Source: Acidobacteriota bacterium
GTDB taxonomy: Bacteria > Acidobacteriota > Thermoanaerobaculia > Multivoradales > Multivoraceae
Assembly (NCBI GenBank): GCA_026707545.1
Contig: JAPOWR010000001.1
Location: forward strand, 2,571,778-2,635,777
Reading direction: 5' to 3'
Length of the DNA: 64,000 nucleotides
Below, one piece after another: positions 52,496 to 60,144 of the stretch. Both the position numbers and the translations under genes were made by a program. The notes under the pieces were generated by a model that saw only the letters and a program-made list of their open reading frames with translations, was not told the DNA's origin and did not search any database. How positions within the stretch are numbered: position 1 is the stretch's first letter; each line of letters begins with the position of its first letter.

Positions 52496-53899
52496 CTGCC
52501 TTTCCCTCTTGCGCGACGCGACTTTCTCCGGGCGTCCCTCATCGGGTTCGGCGCCTGCCTCGGCCTGCCGTCCTGGGCCGCGCAAACGACCGGTGACCGA
52601 GACCGCTTCGGAGGCTGGACCGGGCTGAAGTTCGACGCCACGGGCTTCTTTCGCACGGAGCACGATGGCCGGCGCTGGTGGCTGGTCACTCCGGAGGGCC
52701 ACGCCTTCATCAGTTGGGGCGTCAACCACTACCACGCGAACTGGTGGGCGCAGGACTACAACCGCGATCACTGGCTGCGGCGATTCGGCGCGGAGGACGT
52801 GCACGACCGGGCCTGGAACCGGGGGTTCCGCGAGGCCGCCCTGGCCGATCTGCGAAGGCTCGGCCTCAACACTCTGGGCATTCACACGAACGCCACGATG
52901 CTCACCCACCCGCCCGGTCGGGCCCAGTTTCCCTTCGTCGCGCCCTACGAACCGCTCGTGCTGTCGCACTACCTCAAGCCCCAGCCGGACGCCTACGCGG
53001 ACATCTTCGCATCCGAGTTCGAGGCGCTATGCGAGCGCACGGCCCGCCAAGTCGCCGCGCCCTACCGCGACGACCCGATGGTGCTGGGCTACTGCATGGC
53101 CGACTGTCCGCCCTTGACCGACAACGAGGCGGCATGGAACGGCAGCACCACGTGGCCCCGCCGGTTACGCAACTTCGCCGCCGAAGCCCCCGGCAAGCAG
53201 GCGTATGTCGGCTGCATGCGCGAGCGCTACGGCGACGTGTCCGGTTTCAACGCGACCTACGGCACCCGCTTCGGAACGTGGCCGGATCTGCTCGAGGCAA
53301 GAGACTGGCGGCCCGATCAGGCCCCCGCGAATCAGGCGGAGCGCGGCGACAACGCCGCGTTCCTGCTGCTCTGCGTCGAGAGCTACTACTCGGTCGCCAG
53401 AGCCGCCCTGCGCCGCGCCGACCCGAACCACCTCTTCCTGGGCGACAAGATCAACGGTGACACGGACGGGCTCCACTCGGTCGCGGCCGTGACGAGCCGG
53501 TTCACCGACCTGGTGAACACTCAGCACTACGCCCGCTGGGAGGGTCAGCGCGAGACGATGGATCGGCTGACGGACACTGTGGGGCAGCCTTTCCTGAACG
53601 GCGACGCCGCCTACACCACGCCGACCAAGACGATGCCCAATCCCCATGGACAGCACGCGCGCGACATGGCGGAGCGCGCCCTCTGGACACGGGAGTTCAT
53701 GGAGAACGCCACCGCCCGTCCTGACTTCGTCGGCTGGCACATGTGCGGGATGATCGACACCGCGAACACCATGCCCGGCAAGGAGCAGGCTCAGCACCAG
53801 GGTCTGATGACCGTCCGCGGCGAGTTCTATCCCGAGATGGAAGCGACGGTCCGCGACATCTCGGATCGCCTCTACGTCCTCGCCACCGGAACGGGGTGA
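52496..53899 (+). CDS. agarase-like glycoside hydrolase, Tat-exported, probable CTG start
   Basis: About 467 residues. A Tat leader (ARRDFLRASLIGFGACLGL) precedes a TIM-barrel-like catalytic domain starting GFFRTEHDGRRWWLVTPEGH and FISWGVNHYH, the pattern seen in proteins annotated as agarases (GH50-like). Candidate acids are in YCMADCPPLTDNEA and the WHMCGMID region. A strong ribosome site AAAGGAGG (52484-52491) has only CTG 52496 at the right distance; GTG 52475 is the alternative. It fits with the sulfatases as sulfated algal polysaccharide degradation. Confidence 0.75.
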   Translation: MPFPLARRDFLRASLIGFGACLGLPSWAAQTTGDRDRFGGWTGLKFDATGFFRTEHDGRRWWLVTPEGHAFISWGVNHYHANWWAQDYNRDHWLRRFGAEDVHDRAWNRGFREAALADLRRLGLNTLGIHTNATMLTHPPGRAQFPFVAPYEPLVLSHYLKPQPDAYADIFASEFEALCERTARQVAAPYRDDPMVLGYCMADCPPLTDNEAAWNGSTTWPRRLRNFAAEAPGKQAYVGCMRERYGDVSGFNATYGTRFGTWPDLLEARDWRPDQAPANQAERGDNAAFLLLCVESYYSVARAALRRADPNHLFLGDKINGDTDGLHSVAAVTSRFTDLVNTQHYARWEGQRETMDRLTDTVGQPFLNGDAAYTTPTKTMPNPHGQHARDMAERALWTREFMENATARPDFVGWHMCGMIDTANTMPGKEQAQHQGLMTVRGEFYPEMEATVRDISDRLYVLATGTG

Positions 53900-53940
53900 A
53901 AGCCGGTCCGCCGCGGCCTTCGCCGCCTCAGCCGGCTTTC
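53898..53940. terminator. hairpin between convergent genes
   Basis: GAAAGCCGG (53898-53906) and CCGGCTTTC (53932-53940), a perfect 9-bp stem, joined by 25 bases rich in G and C. It spans the stop of the agarase-like gene and the end of the DUF2911 gene, and may terminate both. The long loop lowers confidence. Confidence 0.4.
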
Positions 53941-54461
53941 TTCACTTCGAACGGCACCGCGAGCTGCTCCCACTGCAGCGCGACCCACGAGTCCACGATC
54001 ACGAACTCCATCTCCTCCACGTGCTGCCCGATGGCTTTCGGGGTGGCGGTCACCCGTGCCGCGTCCTGACCGGCGTCGTACCGGAAGGCGCCCCACTGCT
54101 TCGCGGCCTTGTTGAAGATGACGGTCCACTCGTTCTCGCCCGGCTCGGTGAAGAGGGCATAGGTGCCGGCGGCCAGCTTCTGACCGCCGATCTCGACGTC
54201 GGCGCTGAAGGTGATCGTGGTCGCCTCGTCGGCGCCCGTCCGCCAGACCTGGCCGTAAGGAACCAGGCCGCCCCAGATCGTCCGGCCCTTCACCTTGGGC
54301 CGTCCGTACTCCACCGTGATGGAGACGCCGTCGATCTTCCCCTTCACCATCCCGTTCTTGCTCGCCCTGTCGGCATCGTCAGCGCGCTGCGCCATGGCGG
54401 GAAGCGCCGTGACCAGCAGGGCCGCGAAGATCAGGGGAATCGTTGCTCGGTACTTGTGCAT
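53928..54461 (-). CDS. DUF2911 family secreted protein
   Basis: 177 residues with a signal peptide (IPLIFAALLVTALPAMA). The mature part has the DUF2911 pattern: VEYGRPKVKGRTIWGGLVPYG, VWRTGADEATTI and LAAGTYALFTEPG. Function unknown; common in Bacteroidota and Acidobacteriota. GGAGG lies upstream of the ATG. It stands alone, divergent from the sulfatase gene with a repeat copy in the spacer. Confidence 0.88.
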   Translation of the reverse strand: MHKYRATIPLIFAALLVTALPAMAQRADDADRASKNGMVKGKIDGVSITVEYGRPKVKGRTIWGGLVPYGQVWRTGADEATTITFSADVEIGGQKLAAGTYALFTEPGENEWTVIFNKAAKQWGAFRYDAGQDAARVTATPKAIGQHVEEMEFVIVDSWVALQWEQLAVPFEVKKAG

Positions 54462-54539
54462 GTCGTCCTCCAGCTAGAGAGTGTCATTTCGGCTCGCGAC
54501 CGTAGGATAAACGGAAACCCGTAGTCCGTGTAGAAGCTC

Positions 54540-54575
54540 ACACTGGGTGCGCCGGCGTCCCCGCCGGCATTCGGA
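54540..54575. repeat. dispersed hairpin repeat, left half
   Basis: ACACTGGGTGC plus stem 1 (GCCGGCG-TCCC-CGCCGGC), ending CATTCGGA; the second stem is absent. It lies in the 148-bp spacer between DUF2911 and the sulfatase, 34 bp before the sulfatase ATG, so it may be in the 5' leader of that mRNA. Confidence 0.75.
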
Positions 54576-54609
54576 CAGCGGAAACTCCGGAACATCTTGG
54601 AACAACGGC

Positions 54610-56052
54610 ATGGTGCAATCCCTCCGCCCGGTCCTCCCCCTGCTGCTCATCGCGGCTCTGGGCTGCCAACCAGAAGCCGGCGACGATCCGCCCAACGTCG
54701 TCCTCCTCATGGCCGACGACATGGGCTGGGCGCAGACCGGCTACTACGGCCATCCCCTGCTGAAGACGCCCCATCTCGACGCGATGGCCGGCGCCGGACT
54801 GCGCATGGACCGGTTCTACGCCGGCGCACCGAGCTGCACGCCGACCCGGGCAACCGTCATGACCGGCCGCACGAACGATCGCACCGGAGCGTTCCGCGTC
54901 GGCGACTCGATCAACAAGCAGGAGAAGTCGCTCGCCACGGCATTCCGGCAGGCCGGTTACGCGACGGCTCACTTTGGCAAGTGGCACCTGAACCAGGTCC
55001 ACCCGAGCGGCGACAATCCGCTCCCCGGAGACGACCCCCACAATCCGGGCGAACTCGGCTTCGGCTACTGGCTGAGCCACACGAACCAGTTCAACCTGGA
55101 CCCCGTCTTCAGTCAGAACGGAGTGCCAAAGCAGTTCGAGGGCGACTCGTCGGAGATCCTGGTCGCCGAAGCGCTGCGCTACATCTCGGAGCAGCGGGAG
55201 AACGGGAAGCCGGTGTTCGCGGTGATCTGGTACGCCTCACCGCACCGGCCCTTCGGCGCCTTCCCGGAAGACGAGGAGCCGTTCACGCAACTCGACGACG
55301 CCTCCAGGACGCACCACGCCGAGATCGTCGCCATGGACCGCTCGATCGGCACCCTCCGCGAGGGCCTGCGTGAACTCGGCATCGCCGGCAACACCCTGGT
55401 CTGGTTCACCAGCGACAACGGCGGGCTACCGGACATCGACTACGGCCCCGAGAATCCCGGCATCCGCCCCGACACCACCGGCCACCTGCGCGGCTTCAAG
55501 AAGGACTTCTACGAGGGCGGCCTGCGCGTGCCGACGATCATCGAATGGCCAGACGGCATCGCGCCGAGGATCTCCAACTTCCCCGCCAGCACGATGGACA
55601 TCTTCCCGACGCTGATCGAGGTCGCAAAGCTCGACCCGGAGTCGATCAACGACGTGCACGACGGCATCTCCATCGCCGGCGTGTTCGAGTCCGAGCCCAC
55701 CCGCCGCGAGCAGCCCATCGGCTTCCGCGCCAGCGGCGGCCTCGCCTGGCTCGACAACGACGTCAAGCTGGTGCGGAACTACTTCTCCGACCCGACCGAT
55801 CCCTTCGAGCTCTACAACGTGATCGACGATCCCGGGGAAGAGGACAACCTGATCGAGCAGCAGCCCGAACTCGCCGCCCGCATGCGGGCGGAACTGGATG
55901 CCTGGAACCGGTCCGTCGACGCGAGCATCACCGGCGCCGACTACCCGGAGGGCAGGGTGCTGCCTTCGGGACGCACAGAGGCGCGGAGCCACTCGTCCAG
56001 CGCGTCTCGATCCAGCGTCCCTGCTTCGAGTCCTCCAACCAAGAACTCGTAG
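54610..56052 (+). CDS. sulfatase, lipoprotein, formylglycine (Cys) type
   Basis: 480 residues from ATG 54610. A lipobox (LIAALGC) anchors it in a membrane. The signature is Cys76-Thr-Pro-Thr-Arg in SCTPTRATVMTGR; other metal-site segments are LLMADDMGWAQ and FTSDNGGLPD. The last 35 or so residues (after ITGADYPEG) are Ser/Arg/Pro-rich and run 112 bp into the convergent Doc toxin gene, so the original C terminus may have been lost. Substrate likely a sulfated sugar, by family. Confidence 0.9.
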   Translation: MVQSLRPVLPLLLIAALGCQPEAGDDPPNVVLLMADDMGWAQTGYYGHPLLKTPHLDAMAGAGLRMDRFYAGAPSCTPTRATVMTGRTNDRTGAFRVGDSINKQEKSLATAFRQAGYATAHFGKWHLNQVHPSGDNPLPGDDPHNPGELGFGYWLSHTNQFNLDPVFSQNGVPKQFEGDSSEILVAEALRYISEQRENGKPVFAVIWYASPHRPFGAFPEDEEPFTQLDDASRTHHAEIVAMDRSIGTLREGLRELGIAGNTLVWFTSDNGGLPDIDYGPENPGIRPDTTGHLRGFKKDFYEGGLRVPTIIEWPDGIAPRISNFPASTMDIFPTLIEVAKLDPESINDVHDGISIAGVFESEPTRREQPIGFRASGGLAWLDNDVKLVRNYFSDPTDPFELYNVIDDPGEEDNLIEQQPELAARMRAELDAWNRSVDASITGADYPEGRVLPSGRTEARSHSSSASRSSVPASSPPTKNS

Positions 56053-56342
56053 GCCTCCCGAGTTTCGACCTCCAGCTTCCAGCCATTCAGCCGCAGGAAG
56101 ACGTCGGTCGCGAAGAACGCGATGCGCTTGTTCCCGTCAACGAAGGCATGGTTCATCAGCAACGACTCGAACAGCGCCGCGGCCATCTCCACCACGTCGT
56201 GGTAGTAGCCAGACTTAGGGCGGAAGAGCGCACTCTCCGCCAGCCCCAGGTCGCGCACGCCGGCTGAGCCACCAAAGCGCTCGATCAGCCGCTCGTGCAG
56301 CGCCAGTAGCTCGTCGAGCGTGAGGAACTGGACTCGGTCCAC
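55941..56342 (-). CDS. doc: Doc-type Fic-domain toxin (death on curing)
   Basis: 133 residues. The Fic motif is HAFVDGNKR, the short Doc form (H-x-F-x-D/x-G-N-K-R), and the N-terminal FLTLDELLALHERLIERFGG is typical of Doc. Doc phosphorylates EF-Tu in the phage P1 system. It follows its antitoxin by 21 bp on the same strand. Its 3' 112 bp overlap the end of the sulfatase gene on the opposite strand. Confidence 0.9.
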   Translation of the reverse strand: MDRVQFLTLDELLALHERLIERFGGSAGVRDLGLAESALFRPKSGYYHDVVEMAAALFESLLMNHAFVDGNKRIAFFATDVFLRLNGWKLEVETREAYEFLVGGLEAGTLDRDALDEWLRASVRPEGSTLPSG

Positions 56343-56363
56343 GGATCAGCGACGATAGACCGG

Positions 56364-56576
56364 TTACTGCGCGAGGAGCTTCCCCAACTCCTCGTTCTCG
56401 CGCATCGAGTCCTCCAGATGCCGCAGTACGTCCGGCCTCACGCGGCGCCGCGCGAGATACTCCTCGACCGCCTCGGAAAGCAGGCCCGAGACGTTCCGTT
56501 TCGTCTCCCTTGCCAGGTCACGAAGTTCGTTCCAGGCTGCCTCGTCCACCTTCGAGCTGATCTTGATCGCCGTCAT
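56364..56576 (-). CDS. ribbon-helix-helix antitoxin of the Doc pair
   Basis: 70 residues. TAIKISSKVDEAAWNELRDLA is an RHH DNA-binding start, followed by ETKRNVSGLLSEAVEEYL and an acidic tail (EDSMRENEELGKLLAQ) that should cover the toxin. Unusual in that Doc toxins are usually paired with Phd-type antitoxins, whereas this one is RHH. It is downstream of the Dpp permease genes by 67 bp in the same direction. Confidence 0.82.
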   Translation of the reverse strand: MTAIKISSKVDEAAWNELRDLARETKRNVSGLLSEAVEEYLARRRVRPDVLRHLEDSMRENEELGKLLAQ

Positions 56577-56643
56577 CGAAACGCCTCCGGTCTCATCTAC
56601 CCGCCACGTCCTGACGTGTCATGATACGTCAAGCTAGACCGCA

Positions 56644-57516
56644 TCAGTGAATCACCCCCCGCAGCCGAGGATCCAGCAGATCCCGCAGGGCGTCCCCCAC
56701 ACAGTTGAACGACAGCACGAGCAGGAAGATCGCCACGCCCGGGACGATCGAGAGCAGCGGCTGCTGCTCGAGCATCGGGAAGGCCTGCTGGAGCATGTTG
56801 CCCCAGGTGGGGGTGGGCGGCTGGATGCCGACGCCGACGAAGCCGAGGGCGGCTTCGGTCAACACCGCGTAGCCCATGCTGAGGGTGCTCTGGACGATCA
56901 CCGGGGCGATGCAGTTGGGCAGGATGTGGCGAACGATGATGCGCGGGTGGCTGAGGCCGAGCGACTCCGCGGCCTTGACGAAGTCCCGCTCACGGATGGA
57001 GAGCCCCTGGCTGCGGACGATCCTGGCCATCCAGGGCACGTTGGCGATGCCGATGGCGATGATCACCGTGCGCAGCGAGCCGCCGAGGGCGGCGGCCAGA
57101 CCGACCGCGATCAGCAGGCTGGGGAACGTGACCAGCGCGTCCATGAGCCGCATCAGCACGTCGTCGACGCGGCCGCGGAAGTAGACGGACAGCAGGCCGA
57201 GAGGCACTCCCAGCAACACGCCCAATCCAACGGCGCCGAGGCTGACCAAGAGCGCGATCCGCGCACCGACGATCAACCGCGCCAGCGTGTCGCGGCCCAT
57301 CTGGTCCGAGCCGAGCCAGTGCGCGGCGCTGGGACCCGAGAGGAGGTTGTCGAAGTCCATCTCCTCGGCGTCGACGGGGACGATCCAGGGCGACAGCACC
57401 GCCGCCGCGGCAATCAGCGCCAGCACGACGAGGCCAGCGAGCGCCTGCGGCACGGAGGCGAGCTTCCGCAGCAGCTCGAGGGTCGGGTGGCCCGGGCTGG
57501 CGGCGAGGCTAGTCAC
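56644..57516 (-). CDS. dppC: ABC peptide/nickel-type permease (DppC-like)
   Basis: 290 residues, six membrane helices. The EAA loop reads EAALGFVGVGIQPPTPTWG, and the N-terminal loop has LLGSDQMGRDTLARL style features (LGSDQMGRDTLA), both typical of DppC/OppC. Start GTG 57516 overlaps the DppB stop by 8 bp. It forms the membrane channel with DppB, loading from the lipoprotein at 58466. No ATPase gene follows; a toxin-antitoxin pair is next. Confidence 0.92.
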   Translation of the reverse strand: MTSLAASPGHPTLELLRKLASVPQALAGLVVLALIAAAAVLSPWIVPVDAEEMDFDNLLSGPSAAHWLGSDQMGRDTLARLIVGARIALLVSLGAVGLGVLLGVPLGLLSVYFRGRVDDVLMRLMDALVTFPSLLIAVGLAAALGGSLRTVIIAIGIANVPWMARIVRSQGLSIRERDFVKAAESLGLSHPRIIVRHILPNCIAPVIVQSTLSMGYAVLTEAALGFVGVGIQPPTPTWGNMLQQAFPMLEQQPLLSIVPGVAIFLLVLSFNCVGDALRDLLDPRLRGVIH

Positions 57517-58462
57517 CGAACTTGATCCTCGGGTCGAGCCAGGCGCAGGCGAGGTCGGTGACCAGGTTGGCGGCGAGCACGGCGACCGCCATCAGCAGCA
57601 CCGCCGCCTGCACGACCAGGAAGTCGCGGGCGAAGATCGCCTGCACGATGTACTGGCCGGTGCCGGGGATGCCGAAGAGCGTCTCGATGACGATCGCGCC
57701 GGCGAAGATGCGGCCGGTCTGCAGACCGAGAATCGTGATGACCGGCAGCAGCGCGTTGCGCAGGGCATGCGACCAGATCACCGTGCGCTCCCTCGAACCC
57801 CGGGCGCGCGAGGTGCGCAGGTAGTCCTGGGCGAGCACCTCGAGCATGGCCGAGCGGCTCTGCCGCATGATCAAGGCGCAGCTCGTCACGCCGAGGGCGA
57901 AGGCCGGCAGGACCATGTGGCGAAGGCTCTGCAACGGATCGTCGAAGAGGCTCACGTAGCCCTGGCTCGGCAGCCAGCCGAGCCCCACGCCGAAGAGCAG
58001 GATCGCCATGATGCCGAGCCAGAAGTTCGGGATGGCGACCCCGCCGATGGAGACCACCGTCGCCGCGTAGTCGATCGGTTTGCCGCGATAGACCGCGGAG
58101 GCGATGCCCGCCGGCACGCCGACGAGTACGGCGAGAATCCAGGCCGCCAGGCCGAACTGCAGGGTCACCAGAGCCCGGCCGCCGAGTTCCTCCGCCACCG
58201 GGCGCATGTTCTGGGTCGAACGGCCGAAGTCGCCCTGGAGGACGTTGCCGAGCCAGATCAGGTACTGGACGATCACCGGTTCGTCCAGGTGGTGACGTTC
58301 GCGGATGAGCTGCAACTGCTCCTCGTCGAGCGCCTCGCCGGGTCCGATGAACGCCCGCGCCGGGTCGCCCGGAATCGCGAGCATCAGCGCGAACACCAGG
58401 AACGTGACCAGGAGGAGGACGGGCACCGCCTGCAACAGGCGGCGCGCGAGGTAGCTGCGCAG
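57509..58462 (-). CDS. dppB: ABC peptide/nickel-type permease (DppB-like), probable CTG start
   Basis: 317 residues from CTG 58462. The first helix needs the residues SYLARRLLQAVPVLLLV that lie upstream of the nearest TTG (58435). The binding-protein stop is at 58468-58466 and in the same frame, so the only start in between is CTG 58462, with GGAGGAG six bases upstream. The DppB motif LIRERHHLDEPVIVQYL and the EAA-like SHALRNALLPVITILG are present. Co-transcribed with the other two components. Confidence 0.88.
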   Translation of the reverse strand: MRSYLARRLLQAVPVLLLVTFLVFALMLAIPGDPARAFIGPGEALDEEQLQLIRERHHLDEPVIVQYLIWLGNVLQGDFGRSTQNMRPVAEELGGRALVTLQFGLAAWILAVLVGVPAGIASAVYRGKPIDYAATVVSIGGVAIPNFWLGIMAILLFGVGLGWLPSQGYVSLFDDPLQSLRHMVLPAFALGVTSCALIMRQSRSAMLEVLAQDYLRTSRARGSRERTVIWSHALRNALLPVITILGLQTGRIFAGAIVIETLFGIPGTGQYIVQAIFARDFLVVQAAVLLMAVAVLAANLVTDLACAWLDPRIKFGD

Positions 58463-58465
58463 GTG

Positions 58466-60103
58466 CTACTCCTCCAGCCAGATCGTCGCGAAGTTCATCT
58501 TGCCGTCCCAGCCCATCAACTGGTCGAGGTTGCGCACCCTCCCGGGCGCCGCCGCGAAGGTCACGCCGTAGAGCAGCGGCGTGAACCAGGCCTCGCCGAG
58601 CACCGTCCGGTTGAGCTCGATGTAGACCTGCTTGCGGGCGTCGTTGTCGTAGAGCGAGGCGCCCAGTTCCACGAGTTCATCGACGTCCGGCCGCAGCACG
58701 TTGCCCGGGTTGTAGTAGCCGTCGCTCTTGTAGGCCAGCGAGGCCATCCAGTCCGGCTCGGGATAGCGGCTCCAGGAGGTGATGAACATCGGGTACTCCT
58801 GGCCGTGGTTGAACCTCTCGGTCGCCGGTCCGCTCGACAGCACGTCGATGTCCATGTGGATGCCGATCTTCTTCAGCATCGCCCGCACCACCTCGGCGCT
58901 GGAGACGAGGAGGGGATTGTGGTGGGTGACCGCGGTGAACTCCAGGCCGCTCTCAAGCCCGGCCCTTTCGAGGTACTGCCGGGCCTTGTCGACGTCATAG
59001 GTCGGCCGTTCGCCGTCCGGCTCGTGGACCCAGGAACCCACCGGCCACATTCCCGCGTCGGCCTCGATCGCGCGGTCGAAGAAGATCGCCCTGTTGATCA
59101 CGGTCGGGTCGACGGCGTGCGCGATCGCCAGCCGGACGTTCACGTCGTCGAGCGGCGGCTTGTCGACATTGAACACCAGTGTCAGCGCGATGCCGCCGCC
59201 CGGCATCGTCTCGATCCGGACCCGCTCGTCGCGCTCGAAGGTCGATACGTCCTTGTAGGGGAGGTAGGTGACGTCGATCTCGCCGGTGCGCAGGGCGGCG
59301 GCGCGGACGGTCTCGTCGCGGATCACCCGGATCGTCACCTCGTCGAGATACGGAAGCTGGTTGCCGTGCTCGTCGCGACCCCAGTAGTCCTCGTTCCTCA
59401 CGAAGTGCACGAGGGTGCCGGTGATCACCTCCTTCACCCTGAACGGCCCGGTTCCCGACGGATTCCAGCCGTAGTCCGGGCCGAGCGCCTCGATCGCGGC
59501 CGGCGAGCTCATCACACCGCCGCGGTCGGCCAGCATGCCGAAACCCGCGCCCCACGGCCGCGCCAGATCGAAGCGCACGGTGTACTCGTCGATCACCTGG
59601 ACCCCCTCGATCACCGCCAGCGAAGCGCGCGGCGTGGCGACCGTCTCGGGGTCCAGAATCCGCTCGATGTTGGTCTTCACCGCATGGGCATTGAAGGGTG
59701 TGCCGTCATGGAAGACGACGCCCTCCCGCAGGTGGAACGTGATCGAGTCGGGATCCGTCGCGATCTCCCAGGAGGTGGCGAGCGAGGTCTCCGGCCGCGG
59801 ATTGAGCTGCGGATCCGCGTCGACCAGTTGATCGAAGATCTGCCGCCAGAAGTAGGCGTCAGCGCCCGACCGGCCCAGGATCGCGTCGAGGGACGTGGGT
59901 TCGAGTGAATGGCCCACCCGCAGATGGCCGCCGTAGCGCGGACCGCCGACGGCGGGGGGTCGGGGCGCCAGAGCGGCGGGCTCCAGCCGGTCGGCGCGGC
60001 TCTCGGGCGCGCAGCCGACGACGAACGTCAGTAGCCCCGCAAGCAGAAGCAGCAACGCGGATACGCTCGCCCTCAACGGCGACGGCAGTGGAACGACAGA
60101 CAT
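58466..60103 (-). CDS. ABC peptide-binding lipoprotein (SBP family 5)
   Basis: 545 residues. A lipobox (FVVGC) anchors the protein in the periplasm. The SBP_bac_5 signature is clear: GGHLRVGHSLEPTSLD at the mature start, SITFHLREGVVFHDGTPF, and the later NYDVDKARQYLERAGL region. It binds di- or oligopeptides or related ligands. First gene of the operon with DppB and DppC. It is divergent from a sulfatase gene with only 41 bp between starts, so the two promoters must be compact or shared. Confidence 0.93.
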   Translation of the reverse strand: MSVVPLPSPLRASVSALLLLLAGLLTFVVGCAPESRADRLEPAALAPRPPAVGGPRYGGHLRVGHSLEPTSLDAILGRSGADAYFWRQIFDQLVDADPQLNPRPETSLATSWEIATDPDSITFHLREGVVFHDGTPFNAHAVKTNIERILDPETVATPRASLAVIEGVQVIDEYTVRFDLARPWGAGFGMLADRGGVMSSPAAIEALGPDYGWNPSGTGPFRVKEVITGTLVHFVRNEDYWGRDEHGNQLPYLDEVTIRVIRDETVRAAALRTGEIDVTYLPYKDVSTFERDERVRIETMPGGGIALTLVFNVDKPPLDDVNVRLAIAHAVDPTVINRAIFFDRAIEADAGMWPVGSWVHEPDGERPTYDVDKARQYLERAGLESGLEFTAVTHHNPLLVSSAEVVRAMLKKIGIHMDIDVLSSGPATERFNHGQEYPMFITSWSRYPEPDWMASLAYKSDGYYNPGNVLRPDVDELVELGASLYDNDARKQVYIELNRTVLGEAWFTPLLYGVTFAAAPGRVRNLDQLMGWDGKMNFATIWLEE

Positions 60104-60144
60104 CTCAGGAACGTGCAACTCTATTGACTCACGGGACGCATACG

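Noticed and set aside
57287-59908. A plus-strand open frame of over 870 codons
   Set aside because: It lies opposite the Dpp permease and binding-protein genes, and its translation is Arg/His/Asp-rich with no domain. GC-rich DNA gives such antisense frames often.
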